Positions 43,488 to 52,151 of a stretch of 64,000 nucleotides of DNA are shown here, one piece after another (positions within the stretch are counted from its first letter, which is position 1; the number at the start of each line of letters is the position of its first letter). The DNA lies in contig CAIQIK010000049.1 of the NCBI GenBank assembly GCA_903871855.1, positions 31,612-95,611 of the forward strand. Direction: 5' to 3'. This DNA is from an uncultured Caldisericota bacterium (GTDB lineage Bacteria; Caldisericota; Caldisericia; Cryosericales; Cryosericaceae). The notes below the pieces were generated by a model. That model saw only the letters and a list, made by a program, of their open reading frames with translations, had not been told where the DNA came from and ran no database searches. The position numbers and the translations under genes were made by a program.

Positions 43488-44927
43488 ATGAAAACCCAAA
43501 GCAAGCTCATTCTGGTCGTGGACGACGAGGAAAACATACGCGAACTGCTCCGCGAATCGCTTGAGGACGAGGGCTATCGCGTGGGCGTCGCCAAGAACGG
43601 CCAGGAAGCAGTCGAGAAGGTCAGAGCCATGAACCCGGACACGGTCCTGATGGACGTCAAGATGCCCATCATGAGTGGTATGGATGCCTTTCTCAAGATC
43701 AAGGAATCCCAGCCCGATCTTCCTGTCATTTTCCTGACTGCGTTCGGCTCGTCGGATGTCGCCATTTCCGCCATGAGGTCCGGCGCCTATGACTATCTGA
43801 CCAAGCCGTTTGATATCGATGAGGTCAAAATCAAGGTGAAGAGGGCTCTTGAGCTTCGCGAGCTGTCATGCCTCTCAGGACGGACCCGCCCCGAGGACCT
43901 TCCCATTATCAACAGTGACGAGCTGGTTGGCCAGAGTCCGCTTATGTGCGAAGTCTACAAACAAATCGGCAAGGTTGCCAGCTCAGATGCAACCGTTCTT
44001 GTCCTCGGTGAGTCAGGCACAGGTAAGGAGCTGGTCGCCAAGGCTGTTCACAACAACAGCCATCGGAAGGACCGTGCATTCGTGGTCGTCAACTGCGCGG
44101 CCATCCCGGAGAACCTTCTCGAGAGCGAGCTGTTCGGTCATGAGAAGGGAGCCTTCACTGATGCCTTCGAGACACATATCGGCAAGTTCGAGCAGGCATC
44201 CAGTGGCACCCTCTTCCTCGATGAGATCGGCGATATGTCGCTGCCGCTCCAGGCCAAACTGCTGCGCATCTTGCAGGACGGAGGCTTCGAACGCGTCGGC
44301 GGCCGAGAGCACCTGACGTCGTCAGCGCGCGTCATCGCGGCCACGAACCAGGACTTGACCAGGCTGGTCTCTGAACGCAAGTTCCGCGAGGACTTGTTTT
44401 ACCGTCTCAACGTTATTACGCTGCGGCTTCCGCCGTTGCGTGACCGACGTGGTGATACTGTACTCCTGGCCCGCCACTTCGTTAGGAAGTACTCCGCTAA
44501 GTATGGACGCGATGTCACCGAGATTGCGGACCAAACTCTGGAGCGTCTCAACGCATACGATTGGCCGGGAAACGTCAGGGAACTGGAAAACGTCATCGCC
44601 CGGGCAGTCATCATTTCCCAAGCACACGTGCTCCTCCCCGAGACAGTGGATCTAGGCTCTCAGCCCATTCTGCACCGGCACGAGGAGCCTTCAGCTCCTG
44701 AGGGTCAGTCACTTGTGGCTCAACCCACACAGCCGCGGTCCGTCGCGGCAGACGGGAACGGCGGGCTTCGTCTGTCAGACGCCATCCAGCAAATGGAGAT
44801 CGACATGATCCGTAAGGCGTTGCGTGAATCCGGAGGCAACAAGACTAAGGCTGCACAGATTCTCGGCATCTCCCGCAAATCGCTGTTCAATAAGATCCGG
44901 GACTATAAGCTGCAAGATCGAGACTAG
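43488..44927 (+). CDS. sigma-54-dependent NtrC-family response regulator
   Basis: A 479-residue regulator. Receiver domain: 'LVVDDEENIRELL', acceptor Asp in 'TVLMDVKMPIMSG'. AAA+ domain: Walker A 'GESGTGKELVA', Walker B 'GTLFLDEIGDM', and the sigma-54 contact loop as 'GAFTDA' instead of GAFTGA. C-terminal Fis-type HTH: 'GGNKTKAAQILGISRKSL'. It should activate sigma-54 promoters after phosphorylation by the kinase encoded just upstream. The ATG at 43488 is used; a TTG 6 nt earlier is possible, and neither has a clear ribosome site. No rpoN gene is in the window. Confidence 0.92.
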   Translation: MKTQSKLILVVDDEENIRELLRESLEDEGYRVGVAKNGQEAVEKVRAMNPDTVLMDVKMPIMSGMDAFLKIKESQPDLPVIFLTAFGSSDVAISAMRSGAYDYLTKPFDIDEVKIKVKRALELRELSCLSGRTRPEDLPIINSDELVGQSPLMCEVYKQIGKVASSDATVLVLGESGTGKELVAKAVHNNSHRKDRAFVVVNCAAIPENLLESELFGHEKGAFTDAFETHIGKFEQASSGTLFLDEIGDMSLPLQAKLLRILQDGGFERVGGREHLTSSARVIAATNQDLTRLVSERKFREDLFYRLNVITLRLPPLRDRRGDTVLLARHFVRKYSAKYGRDVTEIADQTLERLNAYDWPGNVRELENVIARAVIISQAHVLLPETVDLGSQPILHRHEEPSAPEGQSLVAQPTQPRSVAADGNGGLRLSDAIQQMEIDMIRKALRESGGNKTKAAQILGISRKSLFNKIRDYKLQDRD

Positions 44928-44965
44928 TAGCGACGACACCCTGCAACTGACTTCCTGAAACTACG

Positions 44966-44996
44966 AGGCCCCGGACACGAACGTCGGGGCTTTGTT
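44966..44996 (+). terminator. terminator of the pfk/two-component operon
   Basis: GCCCCG pairs with CGGGGC (plus flanking A-T and G-C pairs) around an 11-nt loop, followed by TTTGTTCG. It lies about 40 bp past the response-regulator stop. Confidence 0.7.
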
Positions 44997-45035
44997 CGTT
45001 CACTCCCCGACCAGCCCGGCACGGTGTTCTCCTCT

Positions 45036-45064
45036 TTGACAAGAGCTGCCAGGAGAGGTACCAT
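45036..45064 (+). promoter_or_regulatory. possible promoter very close to the EamA gene start
   Basis: TTGACA and TACCAT with a 17-bp spacer end 9 nt before the ATG at 45074, so the transcript would be leaderless or nearly so. An AGGAGAGG lies inside the spacer and could instead be a ribosome site for an upstream promoter; the two readings conflict. Confidence 0.35.
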
Positions 45065-45073
45065 CATGCAATC

Positions 45074-45973
45074 ATGCGAACAAACCGAACTGCCAACATA
45101 GCGTCCGTTGTTGCATCGGCATTTGTATGGGGAACGTCCTTTGCCGTCTCCAAGTTTGCTCTGCGCTCCATCCCCCCACTCTCGCTCGCGTTAATACGCT
45201 TTGTGCTTGCAAGTGCCATCCTGCTCCTCTGGCTGCTCATCCGTCACGAAGACTTCCGCCTCGACCATCGGGCATTCGGCGCCATGGTTCTGGGGGGAGT
45301 CCTGGGCTACGCGCTGAACCATATCTTCGAGAACGTTGGACTTGCCCTGTCGACAGCCTCCGAGATTTCGCTCATGATGGGTGTTTTTCCCGTGCTGTCG
45401 CTCCTCGTGGAGCGTCTGGTGTATCACAAGAGGTTCTCCCATGCCACTGTTCTGGGTATTGCGCTGTCCGTCGTCGGCGTCGTCCTCATCGTCGATCCGC
45501 GTTCGCTGCAAGGTGCACCGGGGGGAAAGCGTCTGCTTGGCGACGGACTCATCATCCTCTCAGGTATCTGCTGGGCATTCTATAGCATCCTGATCAAGAA
45601 CCTGTCCACAAACAGCTCCGCCGCCAGGACTGCGATGTTTCAGATGCTGTTCGGCAGTATCGTTCTGCTTCCTCTGGCAGGGGCGCTCGAGCGGCCGGTC
45701 TTGCCGATCCCCGCCTCAGCCGTCTGGGCAGCCATCTACTTGGCGGTCTTCTGCTCGGTCGGAGGATACTTACTGTACAACTATGGTGTCGCCAGAATGG
45801 CGTCAACCCAGGCAGTCAGCATCCTCAATCTTATTCCTGTCTTCGGTGTGCTGACCTCCTGGGTCGTGCTGCACGAAACCGTGACAGTGATACAGCTGGT
45901 CGGCGGAGCCGTCGTCTTTTTAGGCGTCCTCCTCAGTCTACGTGATTCTTCACCTTTGGCTTCTCCTTCATGA
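45074..45973 (+). CDS. EamA/DMT-family transporter
   Basis: A 299-residue membrane protein with ten predicted helices in two EamA repeats ('ASAFVWGTSFAVSKFALRSI' opens the first; 'ILSGICWAFYSILIKNL' the second). This drug/metabolite transporter family mostly exports amino acids or metabolites. The substrate cannot be read from sequence. Its last 41 bp overlap the 3' end of the convergent DegV gene. Confidence 0.85.
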   Translation: MRTNRTANIASVVASAFVWGTSFAVSKFALRSIPPLSLALIRFVLASAILLLWLLIRHEDFRLDHRAFGAMVLGGVLGYALNHIFENVGLALSTASEISLMMGVFPVLSLLVERLVYHKRFSHATVLGIALSVVGVVLIVDPRSLQGAPGGKRLLGDGLIILSGICWAFYSILIKNLSTNSSAARTAMFQMLFGSIVLLPLAGALERPVLPIPASAVWAAIYLAVFCSVGGYLLYNYGVARMASTQAVSILNLIPVFGVLTSWVVLHETVTVIQLVGGAVVFLGVLLSLRDSSPLASPS

Positions 45974-46799
45974 CGACGACGGGCCCCAAAACCGTCGGGC
46001 CCACATGACAGCCAACGACACAGGAGACCCTGTTATACTCGACGGGTACGTGGAGTACCGATTCCATCCAGTCTCCGAACTCTTTGGCTTCATCCCAATT
46101 GTCTGCCCAGTGTAGTCCTGCAGACACCACGCCATATGAGGCCATTTCCAGGACCAGCTCCTTGAGCCGTTCCTTGCCCGCTTTGACTGTGCGGATCTTG
46201 TCGTGCGTCACCATGCGGCCAAGATCGTCAAACCAGACAATAGGCTTGAGCTGGATGATTGTCCCGATGAGAGCCTGCGCCCCTGTGAGGCGGCCGCCCT
46301 TGTACAGCCAGTGGAGCGATTCCATGATGAAGTAGACCCACGTACGGTCCCGCAGTTCGCTCAGCGCTTCGACGATCTGAACGCGGCTCTTGCCCTCATC
46401 TGCCATGCTCTTGGCTAGCCTGCCCATCGTGAGTTGACAATAGCCACTTTGGCGAGAGTCCACGATGGAAATTCGATCCTCGGCCTCCAGGGTCTGAGCG
46501 GCAACGTGCGCCGCATTGACGGACCCTGAAATAGCTCCTGATATCATGACGCAGACGATTTCGTCTCCAGCCTCCACGATCGGCCCGAAGATGCGCACCA
46601 GGTCGTCGGGATTGGTCTGCACGCTCTCGAAGATGACGCCCTCCCGTTCCTTCTTGTAGAACTCGGCTGGCTTGATATCGACGCCGTCACGATAGAGAGT
46701 CTCTCCTTCACGAACGTAGAGAGGTACCATGACAATTCCTGCTTTCTCAAAGTCCTCGATAGTCATGCCACACGTCGAGTCCATGACGACTTTGATCAT
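45933..46799 (-). CDS. DegV family protein, copy 5
   Basis: A 288-residue DegV protein of a different branch from the tandem array: 'MIKVVMDSTCGMTIEDFEKA', 'ESVQTNPDDLVRIF' and 'MISGAISGSVNAAHVAAQ'. The lipid-binding Ser/Thr pattern (Asp-Ser-Thr; Gln-Thr-Asn-Pro) is altered from the usual TxPSP. AAAGGAG lies 4 nt before the ATG. The last residues are basic ('KEKPKVKNHVD') and overlap the eamA-type gene. It follows copy 6 on the same strand by 129 bp. Confidence 0.85.
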   Translation of the reverse strand: MIKVVMDSTCGMTIEDFEKAGIVMVPLYVREGETLYRDGVDIKPAEFYKKEREGVIFESVQTNPDDLVRIFGPIVEAGDEIVCVMISGAISGSVNAAHVAAQTLEAEDRISIVDSRQSGYCQLTMGRLAKSMADEGKSRVQIVEALSELRDRTWVYFIMESLHWLYKGGRLTGAQALIGTIIQLKPIVWFDDLGRMVTHDKIRTVKAGKERLKELVLEMASYGVVSAGLHWADNWDEAKEFGDWMESVLHVPVEYNRVSCVVGCHVGPTVLGPVVVMKEKPKVKNHVD

Positions 46800-46928
46800 T
46801 TTACTCCTTTCCGGGGCCTTTTTTCGGGCCGCCTGTCACCATCTTCCGGTGTCACTTACGAATGTGCCCATCGTGCTGCACGACGGCAGAAGGATCGGCG
46901 TCGTGGCTGATTCGACCAGATGCCCGGG

Positions 46929-47768
46929 TTATGCCTTCATGATGACGCAGGGTCCAAGAAGGTCGGGGCCCGTGTGTACGCCCAGTACACACGATAGCTT
47001 CGTATATGACACCGGGGCCTGGAGAATATCCTCCATCTCGGCGTGAAACCCCTGAGCCTCATCCAGATTGTCCGGCCAATGCAAGGTCGCAGCTTCGACC
47101 CCGTTCTTGCCACACTCTGCGACAAGCTGGCGCATGTGGTTCTTGGCCACCTTGATGGTTCGTGTCTTGTCGTAGGACGTCATGCGTCCCTCCTCGTCGA
47201 ACCAGACAATCGGGTTCAGCTTGATTACGGATCCAACGAAGTACTGCGCCCCTGTGAGGCGGCCGCCATGGAACAGCCACTTGAGCGATTCCATGATGAA
47301 GTACGTGCGCGTCCGGTTGCGAATGTCGGCAAGAGCTCGAACGATTTCCACACGATTCTCGCCGGCATCGGCCATCTTCTTTGCCGAGTGACCAAGGTAT
47401 GCCTCACCATAGCCGGATTCCAGGGAGTCGACGATCGTAATCCTGTCTTCGGCCCCAAGCATCTGGGCAGCAACATGCGCTGCATTCACGGAGCCTGAGA
47501 TGGCGCTTGAGATAAGCACACATACGACTTCGTCGCCTGCCTCCACGATGGGCTTGAATATGGAAACCAGGTCTGCAGGATTCGTCTGAGCGGTCTCATA
47601 CATGCGACCCGCCCTTTCCCGTTGGTAGAACTCATCGGGAAAGATATCCACCTGTTCCCGGTAGAGCCTGTCACCGTCGCGAACGTAGAGGGGGACCATC
47701 GTTATGCCGGACTGGTCGAACTCCTGTCTGGTCATGCCTGTCGTCGTGTCCATGACAACTTGTATCAT
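46929..47768 (-). CDS. DegV family protein, copy 6
   Basis: A 279-residue DegV protein, close paralog of copy 5: 'MIQVVMDTTTGMTRQEFDQS', 'ETAQTNPADLVSIF' and 'LISSAISGSVNAAHVAAQ'. The ATG at 47768 has GGAGG 10 nt upstream. With copy 5 it forms a separate DegV pair, 15 kb from the four-gene array. Presence of two branches implies different lipid ligands, or roles beyond fatty-acid transfer (inference). Confidence 0.86.
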   Translation of the reverse strand: MIQVVMDTTTGMTRQEFDQSGITMVPLYVRDGDRLYREQVDIFPDEFYQRERAGRMYETAQTNPADLVSIFKPIVEAGDEVVCVLISSAISGSVNAAHVAAQMLGAEDRITIVDSLESGYGEAYLGHSAKKMADAGENRVEIVRALADIRNRTRTYFIMESLKWLFHGGRLTGAQYFVGSVIKLNPIVWFDEEGRMTSYDKTRTIKVAKNHMRQLVAECGKNGVEAATLHWPDNLDEAQGFHAEMEDILQAPVSYTKLSCVLGVHTGPDLLGPCVIMKA

Positions 47769-47799
47769 ATGTCGTTCACCTCCGCAGATCCGCTCATGC

Positions 47800-47828
47800 A
47801 GTCTACCAGAAAAAACAACTCGCAACAA
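47800..47828 (-). promoter_or_regulatory. promoter for the DegV pair
   Basis: Minus-strand TTGTTG and TAGACT separated by 17 bp, about 32 bp upstream of the copy 6 start. Confidence 0.5.
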
Positions 47829-47890
47829 CCAGCCAAGGTCGTAACCTCGTCAAAACAACACTGGGGGGGCGCCCTTGCCCCGCTCCAGCA

Positions 47891-47918
47891 TTGCAAATCA
47901 GCCCTGTCGCCATACAAT
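47891..47918 (+). promoter_or_regulatory. promoter for the DUF58/DUF4129/MoxR gene cluster
   Basis: TTGCAA and TACAAT separated by 16 bp, about 100 bp before the first DUF58 gene. All seven genes that follow run the same way with short gaps, so this is the likely main promoter. Confidence 0.6.
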
Positions 47919-48018
47919 GTCCATAGTCTGTAATAGACGACTGACTGGCAACGAGGTGGTCTTGGCATGAGGCACGTGGCATACCGTACGAGACAGGACG
48001 TGGGATCATGAGGGCGGC

Positions 48019-49260
48019 ATGAGGCGAATTCTCCGCGTCGGGGCGCGCGCAATCATCATATCCTTACTCGCAGTGGTGTCATGGCTTGTCCTCGGCACCA
48101 GGCCTCTGTTCTACCTTGCGACGTTTATCACCACTTATACGGCGATCATGGTCCCACTGGTCCTGGGGACGAGCGACCGAATCAGTGTCGTTAAGCATCT
48201 GCGACAAGCAGTTGTGCAGATGAAGTCACAGGATACGCTGACAATTTCGCTTAAGGGCATACCCGCGCGTTCCCCTCTCTCTGTTCGGCTCCAGCCACTT
48301 GTCCCTGAATACATCATCCGCGAAAACTCCTCCTGGCACGACCGGACGTACGTCCTGCAGTTCCACGTCAATCGTCGAGGCGTGTATGACCTGGGAGAGG
48401 GTATCCTGACGGTGACCGACCCTCTTCGCCTGTTCCGCATCAGCAAACGTCTGATGGCAGACGAGAGACTTACCGTGTTCCCTACTGTCCTCCCTCTCGA
48501 GAAACTGCGCATTTCACTGACCTCTCCCCTTGACGGTCAGCGCGTCAAGTTTGCCCCCAACTACGATGTCTCTCAACTCGCAGGAGTGCGACCCTACGAA
48601 AGCGACCCCATGAACCGAATTCACTGGAAGATGAGCGCTCACAGGGGTGAGCTCATGGTGAAGGAATTTGCCCCGTCCGCTTCGAAGACCGTTGTCGTCC
48701 TGCTCAACCTGACGCTTCGGCGCGAGCCCAGCTTCACTATGGAGACTTTCGAAGACTACATGACCACGGTGGGCGCCAGTGTCCTCCAGTATGCCTACGA
48801 CCACAAGCTGCCTTTCGGGCTGACCGTTCTGGGCGAGGAGACGCTCTCTTCCAGTGGCTTCACGAAGGATGCGACTCATCTGTTTGCCTGTTATCGCTTC
48901 CTTGCACACGCGCGAGCCCGTATGGATCGGAAACCGACGAGCACGGTATTCCTCGACTACCTCAAACGGGAACGGCTCCACATCCCCGCCCGCTCACAAC
49001 TGTTTCTCATCCAGCACGAGCTGAAGGAGGAAGAGATCGGGGCGCTGCTTCGCATGCAGGCTCAATTCTCACGCATTTCGATCTGTCTATTCCCGTACGG
49101 AAGCTTCCTGCTGTATGGTGAGCGGGCGGTCCCGTACTTCATGCCCGATATCGAGCAAATTGCACGTCTCAAGAAGACGCAGAAGATCCTGAGAGATGCC
49201 AGCGTGGACCTGTCCATCATCGGCCTCAACGATACTCTCGCTGCTCTCGGAGGTGCCTGA
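48019..49260 (+). CDS. DUF58 protein, module 1
   Basis: A 413-residue protein. Two helices near the N-terminus (residues 8-50), a beta-rich segment (60-170), then the DUF58 signature 'LTSPLDGQRVKFAPNYDVSQ' and 'YESDPMNRIHWKMSAHRGEL'. The C-terminal part is a von Willebrand A-like fold ('SKTVVVLLNLTL...'). DUF58 proteins work with MoxR AAA+ ATPases, probably in maturation or assembly of cell-envelope complexes. Followed 2 bp later by its DUF4129-like membrane partner. Confidence 0.82.
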   Translation: MRRILRVGARAIIISLLAVVSWLVLGTRPLFYLATFITTYTAIMVPLVLGTSDRISVVKHLRQAVVQMKSQDTLTISLKGIPARSPLSVRLQPLVPEYIIRENSSWHDRTYVLQFHVNRRGVYDLGEGILTVTDPLRLFRISKRLMADERLTVFPTVLPLEKLRISLTSPLDGQRVKFAPNYDVSQLAGVRPYESDPMNRIHWKMSAHRGELMVKEFAPSASKTVVVLLNLTLRREPSFTMETFEDYMTTVGASVLQYAYDHKLPFGLTVLGEETLSSSGFTKDATHLFACYRFLAHARARMDRKPTSTVFLDYLKRERLHIPARSQLFLIQHELKEEEIGALLRMQAQFSRISICLFPYGSFLLYGERAVPYFMPDIEQIARLKKTQKILRDASVDLSIIGLNDTLAALGGA

Positions 49261-49262
49261 TC

Positions 49263-50780
49263 ATGAACCACGAGAAATCATTGCTGCATGTCTCCTTCAT
49301 GATGGTAGCGACACTCCTCGTCTTCTGGACAGCACGCGCCACTATCCCACTGTGGATTGTGCTGCCCGCACTGGCTGTTGTGGTGGCAGGATCATGGCTG
49401 AGGCGGCACCGGTTGACATGGGAAGCCATCATCATCGTCGCCCTGGTGAGCGTCCTGGCCACAAACAGTCAGCGCTTGGCCGTCGACTATGCAGCGCGCT
49501 ACCGGGAGTTTTTCTTCCTCCTCGTGCCAATGCTCTTCTACGTCGGCATCGTTCTCACCAGGCTAAAGACTCCCGGCGAACCGGTCTACCTTGGCAACAT
49601 CATATGGCTTGCGCTACTGGTCACATTAGACGTCGCAGGCGCCGCCGTCTCGCTCGCCGTGCTGTCACTCCTCGTCGTGCTGGCCCTGCTGCTCGCGGGA
49701 ACAGACGAGGATCGGCCGAGGTTGCTGCAGCGGCTCGTACCGGTTGCCGTCATCCTGATCACGGTCACCGTCCTGGCGACGTCCCTCCCGGTCGAGACAG
49801 GCCCGTTCAGCACATCGACTGCCCAGAGTCTGCAGAACTTCCTGTTTGGCCATCCTACCGCCGTGGACTTCGTCACAGTACGCCACACTACCAATTGGTG
49901 GAAACCCTGGCCGACCACCGCGACGAGCCTCCTCGGCTCCTGGCTGATGCGGACAGCACTCGCTGAAGAGTTCCACGTTCTTGCCCTCTCCCTGCTGGCA
50001 GCTCCACTCATGATCTTGCTTGCGTGGATATTCCTCGGAGCTGTCCTCCAACAGGGACCGGGCATGTCTCTGCGGAGGCTTGTGCCTGCCCTTCTCCTGT
50101 TGCTCGGTATGAACTGCATCTTCGTCGCTCTCATAAGCATGCACAGCAAGGCTCTGAACACGTTGATGTTTGGCCCTTCTTCGCCCTGGATCGTCAATGG
50201 GAAACTTCTGGTGCCGCGTACGTGGCACATGTTCCTGGCACTCAGGTTGAAGGTCAGCCTCTTCCCATCTCCTGCCGTCATAGCGTTGCGGCTCGTTCTA
50301 CGCAACCTGTCGATCCTGACAGTGCTCACCTGCGGCGCCACCTGTGTCCGGCAGGCGTTCGCAACACAGTGGGACCGCCTCGAAGGCATTGGGCGCAGAC
50401 GTGATCGCATCGTCATCGAACGAACCATCAAGAGGATCCACAGCTTGGACGACGAAGAGCTGCTGCGCGACCCACGCGGGACAGTCATCGCGATGTTCTA
50501 CATGGCTGCCAACGCCTTGTATCCACTCGATCTTGCTATGGTACGCGGAGAAACGCCCACAGAACTGACTGCTCGCGTTGCTCTGTGGTATCCTGACTTG
50601 GCCGAGCAGGTCGACGTTCTGGGACGACTGTTCTACATCGCGCGCTACTCGAAGATCGACGTAACCCACGATCAGGTGAGGCTGGCCAAAGCCGCCTACC
50701 AGAAGCTGCTGGAGATGCTAAAGGCCGAGGCTCAGCACCCACGTATCAGAACCGAGGGAGCATTGTCCGTCTCCCAGTAA
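49263..50780 (+). CDS. multi-helix membrane protein with DUF4129-like C-terminus, module 1
   Basis: A 505-residue protein. About eight helices fill residues 10-210 and 240-370; the cytoplasmic end (about 385-505) resembles DUF4129: 'RTIKRIHSLDDEELLRDPRG', 'AMFYMAANALYPLD', 'GETPTELTARVALWYPDL' and 'YIARYSKIDVTHDQV'. DUF4129 often forms the tail of transglutaminase-like membrane proteins (TgpA), but no transglutaminase core with Cys-His-Asp is visible here. GGAGG lies 9 nt before the ATG. Partner of the preceding DUF58 gene. Confidence 0.72.
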   Translation: MNHEKSLLHVSFMMVATLLVFWTARATIPLWIVLPALAVVVAGSWLRRHRLTWEAIIIVALVSVLATNSQRLAVDYAARYREFFFLLVPMLFYVGIVLTRLKTPGEPVYLGNIIWLALLVTLDVAGAAVSLAVLSLLVVLALLLAGTDEDRPRLLQRLVPVAVILITVTVLATSLPVETGPFSTSTAQSLQNFLFGHPTAVDFVTVRHTTNWWKPWPTTATSLLGSWLMRTALAEEFHVLALSLLAAPLMILLAWIFLGAVLQQGPGMSLRRLVPALLLLLGMNCIFVALISMHSKALNTLMFGPSSPWIVNGKLLVPRTWHMFLALRLKVSLFPSPAVIALRLVLRNLSILTVLTCGATCVRQAFATQWDRLEGIGRRRDRIVIERTIKRIHSLDDEELLRDPRGTVIAMFYMAANALYPLDLAMVRGETPTELTARVALWYPDLAEQVDVLGRLFYIARYSKIDVTHDQVRLAKAAYQKLLEMLKAEAQHPRIRTEGALSVSQ

Positions 50781-50833
50781 CCCGACCGCTTGTAACGCGT
50801 CGGTGACCTCCCCGATGTAGTGAGTGAGGCGAG

Positions 50834-52141
50834 ATGGAGACAGCAGAAATTCGTCAGATGAAGGCACCGCCAGAGGGGCGTCACAGCACGTCGGCACGCT
50901 CCACTGGTTTTTACATATTCTTCAGGACTGCAGGAACCGGCCTGCTCGTGTCGCTGTTCATGCTTGTCGTCGCCCTTCTCCTTCGCAGCGCTTCCTTCCT
51001 CGTCGTCGGGCTCGCTGCGCTATCCTACACGGTCCTTCTGTGCGGCATGCTCACCGCCCAACACCAACGGCTCACGGTTGCAGCCATCCTTCGCCACAGT
51101 GTTGCGACCGTACGTCAACCAAACATGCTAACCTACATTGCCTCCGGGTACAGGGTCACAGGACCGCTGCTGCTGTCTGTTGAACCGCTCCTCCCGCCCT
51201 ACGTGATCCAGCGCCACAGCAGACACGGCGACGATGGCGCGACCGTGTTCTTTGACACTACGCGCAAAGGGCAGTACACCGTGGGCTCGGCTCGCATCTC
51301 ACTTAGGGATCCACTGCGCATCTTCTGCATCCAGCACACGGTTTCCTCCCAGTTGACCTTGACGGTCGTCCCGCGTCCAATCCCCCTCGCAGCGATGCAC
51401 ATCGCGCTCACGTCCCCTCTCGACGGACAGCGCGTTCGCTACGCTCCCAACGTCGACACCAGCCAGCTTACGGGAACTCACCCCTATGACGGGGAACCGA
51501 TGAATCGTATTCACTGGAAGATGAGCGCACACACGGGAACGCTCGTCGTCAAGGATTTCACTCCTTCAGCGTCACAGACCATCATCCTGCTAGTGAACTA
51601 CACTGTCCACCGAGACACAGGCTTCACGCTGGAAGCACTGGACGACACTCTGTCGACGACTGCTGCGAGCATCCTGCACTACGTTCATGACCGCAAACTG
51701 CCTTTTGGCCTCGTGGCAATCGGGTCGCACACGGAGTGGACAGGCGTCGGTCGTGGCGGCCTGCATCTTCTCTCCTGCCTTACGACAGTAGCCAGAGCCC
51801 AGGCCATACAGACGGATGACGCGGGCAATGTGCTCGACTGGCTTAACAAGAACGCACGCGTGATCCCTGCACAGTCACAACTGGTGCTCCTCGCACACGA
51901 GATGGACGAGACAGAGGTCGTGCACTTCCTGAAGCAGCGCGAGCACTTCGCGCGTATCACCATTGTCCTGTTTCCGGAGGGCACGTTCCTCCTGCCGGGC
52001 GAGCACCAAGCACCATACTACCTGAAAGACACGTTGAGACTGCTCCGCCTGAGGTCTCTGCAGCACGTGCTTAAGGAGAACGGTATCGAACTGACCATTG
52101 TCGGATTAAACGACCCGATCACGACGCTCGCCACTGGCTGA
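50834..52141 (+). CDS. DUF58 protein, module 2
   Basis: A 435-residue paralog of module 1's DUF58 protein with the same layout: two N-terminal helices (about 33-75), beta domain, 'LTSPLDGQRVRYAPNVDTSQ', 'YDGEPMNRIHWKMSAHTGTL'. A 38-residue block here is identical to the module 3 copy, so these two are closest. It follows module 1 after 53 bp and precedes its own membrane partner by 10 bp. Confidence 0.82.
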   Translation: METAEIRQMKAPPEGRHSTSARSTGFYIFFRTAGTGLLVSLFMLVVALLLRSASFLVVGLAALSYTVLLCGMLTAQHQRLTVAAILRHSVATVRQPNMLTYIASGYRVTGPLLLSVEPLLPPYVIQRHSRHGDDGATVFFDTTRKGQYTVGSARISLRDPLRIFCIQHTVSSQLTLTVVPRPIPLAAMHIALTSPLDGQRVRYAPNVDTSQLTGTHPYDGEPMNRIHWKMSAHTGTLVVKDFTPSASQTIILLVNYTVHRDTGFTLEALDDTLSTTAASILHYVHDRKLPFGLVAIGSHTEWTGVGRGGLHLLSCLTTVARAQAIQTDDAGNVLDWLNKNARVIPAQSQLVLLAHEMDETEVVHFLKQREHFARITIVLFPEGTFLLPGEHQAPYYLKDTLRLLRLRSLQHVLKENGIELTIVGLNDPITTLATG

Positions 52142-52151
52142 GGAGACCATC

